From positions 1,984,001-2,048,000 of the forward strand of contig JAFCMP010000223.1 in the NCBI GenBank assembly GCA_017506865.1: a stretch of 64,000 nucleotides of DNA. The letters run 5' to 3'. Both the position numbers and the translations under genes were made by a program. Below the pieces are notes generated by a model that saw only the letters and a program-made list of their open reading frames with translations, ran no database searches and had not been told where the DNA came from. This DNA is from Tribonema minus (taxonomy: Eukaryota > Sar > Xanthophyceae > Tribonematales > Tribonemataceae). Of this stretch, positions 11,605 through 23,109 are shown one piece after another; position 1 is the stretch's first letter, and each line of letters begins with the position of its first letter.

Positions 11605-12418
11605 AGCCATGAATGTGATGCTCAGGGACGAGCTGAGCACTGTGCCCAAATCCGTCATGAAGCTGGCACCCCCCGGCCGAGCTGAAAGATTCGCCCCCGT
11701 TCCAAGTGTGTGTGCTCTTGATTGCTGACATTAACAACACGCCGGCTTTCCCCATTTGCTCAATACACAGCCAACGTGAGCTCCCCGTTGTTGCATGTAG
11801 CGCTGTGCTTGCCTATCACACGCTACCTGTTGTGCTTGTCACATCACACGCTACCTGTTGTGTGCAGGCAGCACATGTGGCTGAAAACATGCTGCACGCT
11901 TGCATATACAGCATTTGCCTGCCTTAACAGTATTTGCAGGCAGCCATCATGCCATCTGCTGAAAGCAATCAAAGCCATGACGCTCCTGGGTGTGCCTTGC
12001 TATCATTATGCACACCCATGCAGCTGACACATTCCACTCGTGTCACACGGTACTGCTGTACGTGCAGCAGTAATGCCATCACAGCATCACAAGATAACAA
12101 AGTCATAGTCATGTCAGTGTCCTTTCATTTGATTGTGTCGTGCTGTCAGGCATTTCTTGGTAACATCACCGCGCGCCATCATGTAGATCAGCTTGTGGCT
12201 GCTGCAAGTTGAATGCTTGAAGTGATCCGAGTAGATGCTTGGTACACGCACACGCAACAGTCAAGTGCGCTTTTGATGTCATGGGAGCGCAAGCCACGTG
12301 ATTGACGGTGTTCGCAGCCAGTCCATCCATGTGCATGTGGACGCCATCGCAAATGGCCAACTCCTCGGCCTCACGCCAGCTCTGACCTCAGCAGACTGTC
12401 ATGCAATAGTCCCAATCG
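11605..12418 (+). CDS. Possible downstream exons of the zinc-finger gene
   Basis: Two open stretches flanked by usable splice sites. About 11605-11697 reads AAAMNVMLRDELSTVPKS onward with a donor-like AAGTGTGT. 12318-12418 reads SQSIHVHVDAIANGQLLG onward, bounded by TTCGCAG and GTAGGT. Neither matches a family I know, and their phases do not join directly to each other. The remaining 12419-13043 shows no convincing exon on the plus strand. Confidence 0.25.
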
Positions 12419-13043
12419 GTAGGTAAACTTGGTGAGGCCATCTTGTATGGTGGAGAACCGGTGGGCCCATGCACATGCACGCGTCTGCCGACGATAGACC
12501 TGCTTGTGAACTGACATGTGTGTCAGCACTGCAGCTGTTGGGGTCTTCTTGTTTCAGACTGCATGATAATACCGCCGCACACGACGACCCGGCTCGTATG
12601 CCAAGCTCAAGCTTTTTCCTGAAAAAATTGACTTGGTCCTCAGTCATCCGCATGATCTTCATTGCTGCCATAGCGGTCGTCTTGCGGTGTTCTGGATGCT
12701 CCATTTGCAGCAGCTGCTGCAGGGGCCGGCGGCACACTCTGTGACAGCCCCGTGTCATCGTCAATGTCTGCTGTGTTGGCACAGATCAGAAAGTCGACGT
12801 ACGTGTTGTGGCCAGCCACTTGGACCTGCAGCGCAACACGTGTGCATCGAGCGTGAAGGCATTGTCAACACAGATACAAAAAGACGTCACATTCACGTAC
12901 GCAGGCTGCACGGGAGCAGCCATATGGGTCACCAGCCATCCGCCATGCTTCAGTGCACAACCAAATCACCATGTGCATAGACATGTTAGGATCATCGAGG
13001 TTCGTCGCCAAGCATGCTACTTGAGAGCAGTTCACCAATTTGA

Positions 13044-16000
13044 TCAAAAAATTTGGCACGCCAGCAGATGGGGGTGGGCGTACTGATCATCGGTGAAACG
13101 CTTCCTGCACCGTGCCCCATGATGCCTCTGAAAAACCACCCAGGCCATCATGAGATGCCTCTAAAAAACCATCCAGGCCATCATGAACAGATCAATACAT
13201 ACTTCGAAGTATATGACTCAGCATGGCAGAAAACAATGGATGCAAGCATGCACTCCGTGCTAGAATCTCTTCACTGACTGTTCATGCACTGTTGTGACAT
13301 CTCACCTGATGCTGTATGCACATGATGCCTTCCTCATTGATGCGCACGAATGTCTCTTGTGCGAATGGCAGGGCTCGCATCCCACCCTCTAGAGCCGACA
13401 AAGCGTATGACCACCTGCATCACACAGTTGTGCATGCCAGCTGTGATTGAGGGCAGTAAATCGGTACATAGTTCACCACCCCACGTTTCCTATATTATGC
13501 AGACACAGTCTCAGTTTTTTGTGTGAAGACGCGACGCCAGGGTGACGTATATAGTGGCATATGGTGCATACAGGGCAGTGTAGCTCTGCTGTGATGTCAA
13601 ACAGGCATAGATGCTTACAAGCGACGGCTCTGGTGCGTGTGACTGTGTCACACACCTAACATCAAAGCAACTATATAACGGCGACCACGGTTATTGGTGG
13701 AAGGCACTTGCGGCTAACCATCCCTTGTCACCTAGAGCTCTACGATCATTTGATTCATTTTTATATAACCATGGCCGTTTGCCAACACAGTTGAACCTGA
13801 CTGACATCATCGGACAGACGCGGCAGTGCATGTCATTATGTTGTCAGAGTGCGTACATAACCAACCATGCATACGCATACCTAAAGCAACGCACCTGAGG
13901 CTGGGGGGCGTGCACGAGAAGTGCACAAACGCCTCACTGCTCCGGGGAAACTGTATCGAGCTGCTGCCATAGCTGCCACTGCAACGCAGAAGAGCAGAGA
14001 GATGCAAAGCAGCAGCCAATGCATGCAGCAGTCTTGAACACGCAGTTGTTGCCTGAAACTTCAAGTAGAGCGTCCAAGAAGGTAAATAGATAGGTGTGCA
14101 GCATCTGTCTGATACAGTAGCAGCATCTGTACACTTCAAAGTGCGCCCAAATGTTCGGCAAGCACCGTAGTGAGGATAATACAAGCGAGTCAGAAATTCT
14201 GGTGCAATGAAATATGCCCCTCATTCACCCTGATACAGCAGTCACATGGTTCAGCAGATGCCAATTCCGCAATCCCAGTCACCGCAAAGCAGCCTGCTGG
14301 GTGGACCAATGTTTATAGTCTACCAAGTGGGCCTCATGCAACATGGTGTCATGTGACTTCGCTTTCAGAAGACGGGTTTAGACGAGTAGACACGTATGGA
14401 CAAACAGGACACGACCTTACATGTCTTTAAACCCGGATGATGGAGATACAAAAAGTTACGGCAGTGAGAATCTGAACCATCAAATAACTTCACTCTGTAT
14501 TCACCAGCAGGCTTAGGCTTCAACGGTCTTCAGACAATCTTGGAGGACATTGCACACGGAGTCGAGACTGCAGGACCTTGTCAGAGATAGGAATGTACCT
14601 CATTTATAGCTCGAGAGTCACCAGCAATGAGATGACAAACTGCATACAGTCTACTTGGCGCTTGGCGTTCGCTTATGGCCAAGCACTCATGATAAGCTTA
14701 CGATATTGATTTCACACATACCTGGTTGAAAGCTTCAAATGGGGCGCGTGCTGTGAGGCTTCGAAGACAATAGATGCTGCCCCGGGCAGGTCAGCCAGCT
14801 CTTGAAATGCCTCCTTGAGCGTCTCTGACCGAATGATACATCGGCACTCCTGTTGAGTTCGCAGCATGCAGAGGCATTGTGTGTGCTCAATTCCCAAAAC
14901 ATGATTGGCGCATTGGTGGCCAACAGCACTGCAACATAATCATTCATGCCCAAGCCACGCAAGCTGCCACAAAAGACGTGGTGTGCACAACTGAAGATTC
15001 GGAGTATGCCAGCAACTTAACATCCCTGGAATCTGCGTGGAACTGCTGCTGGTGATATGCAATAGGCGCACAGCAGAGAGCCAAAACTTGGTCAGAGACC
15101 CCTCAACAAGCTTCAACAGCCACAGCACTACTTGAACAACATGTGTGGCGGGCTCGTATCATTTGCAGCAATGTGTGTTGCTACTGCAGTGAGTGCAGCT
15201 GCTTTATAACCTGCTGTGCTGTTCATCTTTCTGTAAGAGCACTTCGACAGTGCAACATCGGCTTGCAATGATCGGCAAGCACTGGACACTTTGGAGAAGT
15301 GCAACACTAATCTTGCACAGACACAGCTCATGTCGCCGACAGGTGTTTGTGGTGCCCATCATTCTATGATGGTACAATATAGCATTCATGTACCATTTCA
15401 CCAGCCTTGCGAGATGAAGTTTGTGACACGATGATCAGCATGCACAGAAAATGCCACGCTGCCACGTACGCACCTCTGGACTGCTCCGAAATGCTGCTGC
15501 CAGGGCTGCAAACTCCATGGCATCGGACTCCTCCACCAAAGTGCGCAACTCACAGCTGGTGAACACGCCATTCTGTGTCAGAACACCAACAGTGCTTTGC
15601 AACATCAGATCTTCATATTGACATGGAGCAGATGTAGGCTCAGCGCAATGATGTACGAGGCTATAGCCATTGCGAGGTTGATAGACATGCTCAACGCTGT
15701 CAGGTCTACTCTGCCAGCCCTTTGAATAAAACATGTATGTGAACCTACTTGAAAGAAACATGCATGCACGGCATTGAAGATGCATGAACAAGGCAGTTTG
15801 CAAACGGTGTGTATACACCCACTTGACTGCACTGTACGCAGATGCTGGCCAACCCTACAAAGCAGCTGAGAGATAATCTAATCATGCGCATACAAGTGTG
15901 CTGCTGATGACAAAACCAGCCCAAAAAACCATGTGCATGCAGAAGCACCTTCTTCAAAAGCAAATTATCACGTCTGGCATCTGGCTTACTGTTGCAGGTC

Positions 16001-17971
16001 CCTTGGTTGAACAGCAACATCTAGTGCCTACATGGAAGCTTGCATACACGAGAGCAGCCATGCTACCTAGGGCATAAGTTTGGTGCTGAGTCTGAGTCTG
16101 ACTCTCACTGCACTTGCTTTTGCTGTTAGTTCGCGAGCAGGCAGCGGAGCCAGGTGTGCCATGGTCGCTGCAGAGAGACTCTCGAGCCGTTTTTGTCGTT
16201 CTTACACCTCTGCTGCTCTACCAGTGCTTTCATGTTCCTCACCTCTTCTAGGGTCACCTTGAAGGTAGCAGTGCCAGGGTAGTATGCAAGAGCAGCGGAA
16301 GCCGATGCATTCATGCCAAAGATCTGCGGTGCAAGATGGGGTGCAAAGAAAGAAGTGTCGCTGGGTTGAGCAACACTCTCATGCTATGGCTGCAGCATGG
16401 GAAAACTGTGCTGCTCAAGTCAGCGGCATCATTTTCTGGAGAGTAGGGCCGAACGACTCCATACGCATACTTAAAAAAAAAAGGTACGGGGGCGTATATA
16501 CGTATTTGAGTACGTATTTGTGCAATCAAATACGCCACAAATACAGTGTTGTCGTAGACCTGTCAATTGCGCTCCTTTGCTGGCGCTGACAGCAGTAACA
16601 GCAGCACTAGGCAGTGCGCACTTTTCGTAAGCTTTTTGAACGTTACTCGTTACCTTCAACCCTGTACCTCTTTGCAAAATGCCCACGGGGTGCTTGACAG
16701 GGCAGAGTGGGCAGCGCCCCCCCCCCCCCCCCTTTGTCAACGCCCTCCAGCAGTTATAATCATGCACAGGTCTGCACGCTGCCCTCGCAGAGATCGGTCA
16801 ATTAAGACGAACTTTGACCGGACAGGAATTCGTGTTTCGATGCGATGGGTGGCCACTCGGCCGAAAAATGGCCACGCAGGCAGCAATGCTCGCTGGACAA
16901 GAATTGATGCAGCTGCCTCGCCAGCACCGCCACTGCCGTCATCAGAGGTGTCTACCATCGCCACCTCACATTTGTGCATCGTGTAAACGCCAACCTCGTC
17001 GTTGTTGTGGCTGCTCGAGCTCCCACCCCTAACCCTGACCCTGATCCTAACCCTGCTCGTAACCCTGAGCGCCTACTAGTAGAGGAGGCATAGCAGAAAG
17101 TACGTGCCGCTTTTTTGTGTGAAGTCAACCCTGATTTGAACTTGAGGTTTGCGGCACCAGCTGTGTGTGATCTGCTGGTGCTACATTGCGTGTGCCAGAA
17201 TATGCCCACATACATCAATAATACGTACTGGAAAAACAGCGTATTTAAGTATGGCGTATTTGTGTGGCCAAATGCGTTTCTGTGCAACCCTACTGGAGAG
17301 CACATGCATCTGTGCTGTACTCTTTGAAGGGCTATGATGCCCAAACGTTGGCGCAAAATGCAAGCCTGAAGGAGGGCCAGCAACACTGCCCAGCACATGC
17401 GATTCGGCAGTACAACTAGGGCAGCAGCTCATACCATTTGTCGACAGTTCAGCAAGTATTTCAATCTTGTCCATTTACCTGCAAGCACTCCAGCAACATT
17501 GAGAGGTTGATGCCAAACCTGCCTCCGTCTTCCTCGCACTCGTACGCTTGAAACAGGTCCTTGCTCAGAGCCCCTTGCGCCTGGGCCATGAGAAAATGTG
17601 AGCGTCAATTGACATCTGTAACACTCAGCAACTGTCCTCAACAACTGCGTACAAACACACACCACGCTGCGTATAAACCTAAGTAGAAAACGACAAGCCA
17701 CAAGCGCGGACTTGCTGACCTGAGTAAACTTGGCTTTGCCAGTGATTACGAAAGTCAGGCCTTCCGGCGTCGCCTCGCACTGGGCATGCTGTGCCTTGCG
17801 GGAGCCGTGGCTCAAGCAGGAGAGCACAGTGGTCACCGCTCTGGCATTATCGATTCTGCATGAAAACAGGTCCTTTTCCTCTGCTTCCCGCTCCGCCTCT
17901 GCTGCTTCAGGCAGCTCAGCGCCATGCTGCTCCTGCCTGTCCTCGTCGTTCTCCTCGTCCGCTAGATCCAT
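13044..17971 (-). CDS. RAD1: RAD1, subunit of the 9-1-1 DNA-damage checkpoint clamp
   Basis: Eight exons, all junctions in phase: 17720-17971, 17479-17580, 16243-16323, 15474-15572, 14722-14849, 13895-13978, 13306-13414, 13044-13127, giving about 312 residues (human RAD1 is 282). Signature stretches align in order with animal RAD1: FSCRIDNARAVTTVLSCL near the N-terminus, FGINLSMLLECLQIFG, GVFTSCELRTL, CIIRSETLKEAFQEL, QFPRSSEAFVHFSC and ETFVRINEEGIMCIQH. RAD1 forms the PCNA-like ring with RAD9 and HUS1, is loaded at damaged DNA in the nucleus and activates ATR. The start ATG at 17971 opens an acidic N-terminal extension of about 35 residues. The last exon (28 codons, TGA) fits phase but is poorly conserved, so the C-terminus is the weak part. 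Intron 2 carries a hAT-like insertion. It is divergent from the PPPDE gene, with 228 bp between start codons. Confidence 0.9.
13121..13186. repeat. 33-bp unit repeated twice
   Basis: Two adjacent 33-bp copies with two differences, each containing CTCTRAAAAACCAYCCAGGC. On the minus strand each copy contains a pyrimidine tract plus AG. The first (lower) copy supplies the acceptor I use for the last RAD1 exon. Confidence 0.8.
13684..13770 (+). repeat. Dispersed repeat, copy 1 (in RAD1 intron 6)
   Basis: About 85 bp related to 43655-43741 in the same orientation. Shared words are ACGGTTATTGGTG, AAGGCA and TCACCTAGAGCTC, plus an A/T-rich end with TTCATTT. The class is unknown; it may be the end of a transposon family. 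Confidence 0.6.
16444..17292. mobile_element. 849-bp hAT-like non-autonomous element
   Basis: Flanked by a perfect 8-bp duplication CTGGAGAG (16436-16443 and 17293-17300), the hallmark of hAT insertions. The termini are imperfect inverted repeats: TAGGGCCGAACGA at left, TAGGGTTGCACAGA at the right end read inward. Both subterminal zones carry TACGTATTTG/AAATACGCC words. The interior includes a C15 run and a degenerate CCCTAA-type tract. No transposase frame was recognised. It lies in RAD1 intron 2. Confidence 0.85.
17020..17068 (+). repeat. Degenerate CCCTAA-like repeat tract
   Basis: About eight 6-bp units varying around AACCCT/GACCCT (CTAACCCTGACCCTGATCCT and onward), inside the hAT-like element. 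It resembles a telomere-type or interstitial simple repeat. It does not mark a chromosome end, since coding genes lie on both sides. Confidence 0.6.
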
Positions 17972-18199
17972 CGTTCAGGAGAGGCACACACTTTCAAAGT
18001 TTGCGCGCCCTCGGCTTTGGAGCGTTCTTTCTTCGCTGCTGCTCGTCCTTGTCCTCCCTCCTCGGTCCGCCAGCTAGCCACCCCAAGGTTGATTTTTTCG
18101 CGCGCGATGGGAGAGTCTCCCCCCTTGAAGTTTTGTTGCGATTCTCTGGAACGCGCTAGAACTCACATACGCTTTACAGCACTGGAGTGTTTTATTGCG
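17972..18199. promoter_or_regulatory. Shared divergent promoter region RAD1 / PPPDE-PUL
   Basis: Only 228 bp separate the two start codons, so both promoters must lie here or overlap the 5' ends. I see no TATA box at a standard distance; the stretch is GC-rich on the RAD1 side. Inferred from gene layout only. Confidence 0.5.
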
Positions 18200-20408
18200 A
18201 TGGCGAAGGTTCAGCTGGCGCTCTACGACCTCTCTAGAGGCCTGGCCAGGTCGATGTCAATGGCTTTGCTGGTGAGTGAAGCTAATGTTCACTGCGCGTT
18301 GAAGCGCAGAGGAGAGAGTGGAGCAAACGTGGAGCAGAGCGCTGTAGAGCGGCTGCTTTCGCAGTATGCCGTGGCATTCCTGGTTACACCAGCTCCTAGG
18401 AAGCGCGAATCCTGTTGGTGGCACTGCCCATGGTTGCTTTTCCAAAAACATCAAGCTGATCTGTTCTCGACCATTTTTCTCATCTTCGTGCAGGGCAGAC
18501 AAGTCGACGGTATTTGGCATACCGGAGTCATCGTGTATGGCAAAGAGTACTTCTTCAGCGGCGGCATCCAGGCGATGAAGCACGAGGACTTCTGTGCGAT
18601 GCACGGAGGCTTCAGGTGAGCAGCCAACAATAGGTTCTTCAGAATTCTCCGCGGTTTTATCACGGGCAGCAATGTTTGAAAACATTTTGGCAGTTTTCTT
18701 AAATGCCTACATCCACTTTGTAACATGTGGTTGATCGCATGTATAGTTGCATGTGATTTTCTACAACAGCAGAGGGTAGTGTAACTGGCTTCGTTGTTGG
18801 CATCGCATCAAGTGCCACCCATCACCTCACCCTCTCACTCTGTCTGCTGTCCTGTCATGCGGCAGGCCTGAGCAGTACATCGACTTGGGCAAGACGCAGA
18901 TACCAGAAGACTTACTCCAAGACTTTTTGCGGGAGATCAGTCCAAGGTTCACTGCAATGACATACAACCTGTTCCGACACAACTGCAACAACTTCTCAGA
19001 CGAAGTCAGTCGCTTCCTGCTGGACCGCGGAATTCCTGAATGTGAGTACTCATACCATTCCTGATTGCACATCATACATTGGAGCTATGCATGGCTTGCA
19101 CGCTCTGCTTGGACAGCGCTCAACGATTCACGTCAGTGCCACGTACAAAAACTGCCGTGACAGCTCACCATTGCTACAACGCGTAGTCAGGTCCATTCAC
19201 TTTCTCAAGTACTTTAGTTGTTTGATGGACGTTTGCAGCTTGATCTTTACATCTATGGACCGATGTCCGTGTTGGCTTCTGCTGACTGGCCACGTTTTTT
19301 CTGCTGTGCGTGTTGCGCTGCAGACATCATCAACTTGCCCAATGAGGTGCTGCAGACACCGATGGGGCGCATGATGGTGCCCATGGTGGAGCAAATGACC
19401 ACGGAGCTGCATGGCGGTGACCCCCTTGCGCATGCGCCATTCCAGCCTCCAGCATCTGTCGTGCATGCGACACCAGCACCGACAGCAGCACCAGCTGCGC
19501 CGGCACCCGCGGCAACGCCAGTAGCACCGCCACCACCAGCAGCAGTGCCGCAACGCGATGCTTCAGGCAACATATACCCGCTCCTCTCGAAGCACACGAA
19601 GCCGCTGCTGTCACCGGACACCAGTGTCATCACCACCGTGGTCAAGCGCTTAGAGGGCAGCGACGCGGTGCATCACATGTCCCCTGGGGACAAGGAGGTG
19701 CTGAAGGCTCTGAGCACTGCTCTCACTGCCGGCTCCACTGCGTCCCTCCCTGCCGGCGCCTATGGCCTGCTGGCCAGGCTGCGCGCTGCGCACCAGGAGT
19801 CGGAGTTCAAACTCATGTGCCTGCTGCGAGTCATGGCACTGCACGCCCCTGAGTCTCTGGAGCAGGCGCAGGAGCAGCGGAAGTGCGTTGTGCCGATCTT
19901 CACCAGCATGGGCCAGGATGGGCCGTTCAGGAGCGCGCAGGGGCTGGCGATGGCGCTGTGCGCAGCGGCCAACATGTTTGGCACCCCTGCGGGCGCTGCG
20001 CTCATGGTAGAAGCTGACGTCATGGCGCCTTGCGTAGATGCCGCGCTGCAGCACTTGCACCATGCGCGTGCTGACGTGCGGCAGCTGGCGTCTGCGCTCG
20101 TTTTCAACTTTGCGCTGCAGCTGACCACCAACGGCAGCAGTAGCGCTGACAGCGGCGATATGCCTGACGAGATTACTCAGATACTGCTGGGGTGCCTCGA
20201 GGGCTTGCTAGACGAGTCTGATGATTTGACGGCGGAGCGCAGGCTTATGGCAGCGGGCTGCGTCATGCGCAAGTACAAGACGCACTGCACAGAGCTCGTA
20301 GAGGGTTGTGAGTTGGGGCATCATGTGACACAGTTTGTACATGCATCGCCTGCAAACAGCCAGGCGAAGCACCTTGCAGTGGAGGTGGCTCACCTACTGC
20401 AAGCGTAG
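18200..20408 (+). CDS. PPPDE (DeSI-type) cysteine peptidase with C-terminal PUL domain
   Basis: Exons 18200-18271, 18494-18615, 18866-19041 and 19324-20408 join in phase to about 484 residues. The N-terminal 130 residues match the PPPDE/DeSI fold: LYDLSRGLARSMSMALL, then GIWHTGVIVYGKEYFF with the catalytic His near residue 33, and FRHNCNNFSDEV with the catalytic Cys near residue 105. The family removes SUMO or ubiquitin. An Ala/Pro-rich linker follows. Then comes an all-helical PUL domain (from about SKHTKPLLSPDTSVITTVV to the end), the Ufd3/PLAA-type domain that binds Cdc48/p97. PPPDE plus PUL is a known eukaryotic pairing that links the protease to p97 work. The stop is TAG, followed two codons later by TGA. 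The start gives the expected family N-terminus with ATGGCG context. Confidence 0.92.
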
Positions 20409-21133
20409 ATTTGACAAGTTGCCAATCCATGGCACTGTGCTTGTAGATACGCTTCGGAGTACGCTGTTGCTTGTGCCTTGGCACTGCAAGTCGTTTGCTG
20501 CCATGCGCATGCGCAGCCATTGAAACACAAGCTGCTTATTACTGTACCATACCCACAACAAAATGCCAGCCGCGCCCTCCCACACTGAAGTATGTGATAT
20601 ATTGTGTTCACTGCTGCTGCTGGTGTGAGCATGATTTCGATATTCGTTGCATGCGCATGTACGCTCATCAAATGCATGCGTAAAGCTGCACACAAGGCCT
20701 GCATGTAATTGTATGCACTGTATTGCTTGCTTCACTAATGCGAGCACGCAGCCTGCCCTTGTTTACGAAATTAATTACTGAAACGGCGTTCAGAAACGCG
20801 TTGTCATTGTCATGGTCACTGTCATTGCTATTGGTGTTCGCATTTCTGCTATCATCAAAGCGAAGGTGACACCCGCCCCTTGGCCTTGAAAGCTGCCTGC
20901 ACAGCACCAGCGGTCAAGCATGTGGCCGCTTGCTCAAGCATGTGACCGCGATGGATGTATAAGACCGCATTTTTTGAAACAAATGCCCAAGCCTGTTGGC
21001 ATGAATTTCAAGAAGAGGAACCCACGCCGGATTGACAAGGTGAATGTTATGCAACGCAACAAACAGGTAATCTTCATGCAACAGAAAAGGCATAACAGCA
21101 TCAAGAGCATGCATATGTCGTGATCCATGTTTG
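20409..21133. other. Convergent intergenic region, no feature seen
   Basis: 725 bp between the 3' ends of PPPDE-PUL (+) and the LYR gene (-). It must hold both 3' UTRs. I see no RNA gene, ORF with family features or repeat. Confidence 0.6.
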
Positions 21134-22389
21134 TCACCATCGCCTTTTCGTTGGATCCCAGAACAGATCTACATCATCATACATATGCCTTGCATCCTTT
21201 ATAGCTTGACTTTCTTCCCCAGGTTCTCCAAAAAGGGAATCTTTGCTCGGCTCCATCCCCTGCACAAAGTCAACCTGCACCGGTGACCAGTATACATGTT
21301 TGTAGGTGCTTTGATCAGTATACATCTCAGACACTCTCCGCGACTTGCGCTTTAGAGGACACTTCACCAGACATCGCTGAGTGAATCATGCGCGCTGATG
21401 TGCAAAATGTGATGAGCACTGCAGTAACCGAGTGGTTGATCTGCCGATATCACGATGCCATCTTTGCCAGATCATGTGCGACAGGCAGGCACGGTGCAGT
21501 CTTGAACATTTATGAGCAATGAACGTCAGGCTGGGCAATAGAGGAGACATACCACAAAATGACCGAAATGAAATATACACTGAGGGCAGACAATGTTATG
21601 CCAAAATGACATATCGTAAGCGAACAGCATATGCGACATCAGTCTTCTCAGAGACTGCAACCAGTGAATTCGGTTTGGTGACCAGTGCACTAAAAAACAA
21701 GCAAAAGCCAAGTTGTGTGTTGGGTACCGCTGCAGCGACATAATGGACAAGGTGCAACACTCACAGACCAGCAGGTGTGGTGCAAGCGACTAAAATTGCA
21801 GTAATGCATAGAGCACCTACCTCTGTGTCCATTGTGGGATCATGTATACCGTATTTCCTCAACACCCAGCGCCTGTCATTTTCGCCCTTTTCCAAAAGCG
21901 TGCGTATCGTGTACTCATCCCGTTCCAGAGTGTATGCCTGGTGCAAGAACGGCAGTGTTCGTGTGTTGTGCATGTGTGTGTGCATGTGTGCAACATGTGT
22001 GCATGATTGGCAAGGATGTACCCCACAATGCGCATAGGTAGCACTAGGCATTGTGTGAAGAGTGCACAATGGGCACCCTGTGTAATGAAAAGGTGTCACC
22101 CGCATCTGATGAACTATACTCCCAGCAATGATAAATTTGGTTCTTGCGATGACATGAATAACCACAAAGCCTTGTCCTCAAATGTGCCACTCGGTCTGCC
22201 TCTGTGGCGCTTCCTCTCTTTTGGTACTACGGTACAGTACACAGTATTACTCACCCTGATGTTTTCCAGTGCGTACCGCGCGTAGTAACTGCCCCCTCCT
22301 GGCAGCTTAGCATCTATAGCCTTGGCACCTCGGAGACATCGCCTGTACAGCGCAAGTGTCTCGCGTCTACATCTGCAGATCTTATCCAT
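21134..22389 (-). CDS. LYR-motif (Complex1_LYR) small protein
   Basis: Exons 22255-22389 (45 codons), 21821-21937 (39 codons) and 21134-21274 (46 codons plus TGA) are all phase 0 and give 130 residues. The LYR motif is at residues 14-16 (TLALYRRCLR), followed by SYYARYALENIR and then TIRTLLEKGENDRRWVLRKYG, the usual three-helix LYR layout. LYR proteins work in mitochondria as assembly factors or subunits, with acyl-carrier protein bound to the fold and often Fe-S cluster transfer. The closest in pattern are the plant LYR Fe-S biogenesis/LYRM9-like proteins. The third exon (C-terminus KDARHMYDDVDLFWDPTKRRW region) is an extension I do not recognise. It is divergent from the IF-1 gene. Confidence 0.85.
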
Positions 22390-22679
22390 CGTGCATCAGC
22401 AAATCCAGCACATCTGCAAGCGGCCAACGAAGTGAGCCAAGGTGAGCATACGACACACTGAGCATACGACACACAGAGCATAGAAGAACAGAGGTATGTA
22501 GGGGAAAAGTCTACTCTTTGTCTCCACGGGGGTTTCGTATAGATCTACATGGTGATGTCAGAAGGGCACACTTGAGGTAGCGCAAGACTCAACAACTACA
22601 TCTACAGCTTCTTTGCATCGCGTACCAGATTGATCGATGGTGTCTGCAACGAAACCGCGAGGACATTGTTTAATGCCAG

Positions 22680-22682
<3 letters not shown>

Positions 22683-22738
<56 letters not shown>
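22683..22738. repeat. (CA)n microsatellite, about 27 units
   Basis: Uninterrupted CA dinucleotide run in the 720-bp region between the divergent LYR and IF-1 start codons. It is likely length-polymorphic. The rest of 22390-23109 shows no gene. Confidence 0.97.
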
Positions 22739-22740
<2 letters not shown>

Positions 22741-23109
22741 CTACGTCATGTGAGTTGTTGAACATTTCCTGATGTGTGCTCTTGTGTGCATCAGGCAAAG
22801 TAAGGCACCTCAACAAGCAAGCACATCGCCGTGCCACCTTCGAACATTGACGCAGCCCTGGCATCACTCACTCACATGTGCAGGGGATCCTCCCCTTTTG
22901 TTCGATCTTCGAGCAAACTTCAACTCACGTGAAAGTGAAGTTTAGATATCGGTACAGTATGTATACGTCAGCTGGCTGAAACACATGGGAAGGCTATAGC
23001 GGTGGTCCATAGGCGAAAAGCTTGTAGAAGCCAAGGTCTCGTCCACGTCGACACCGGGTTTGTGCTTTGTACCGCTGGCCCGTCGCTTTTACGACAGTTC
23101 ACTCAAAAA

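Noticed and set aside
12399-12782. Minus-strand stretch AAMKIMRMTEDQVNFFRKK
   Set aside because: It looks protein-like but lies outside the complete RAD1 model, has no matching splice partners and no family I recognise.
17020-17068. Chromosome end (telomere)
   Set aside because: The CCCTAA-like units are degenerate, few, inside a transposon, and flanked by genes on both sides.
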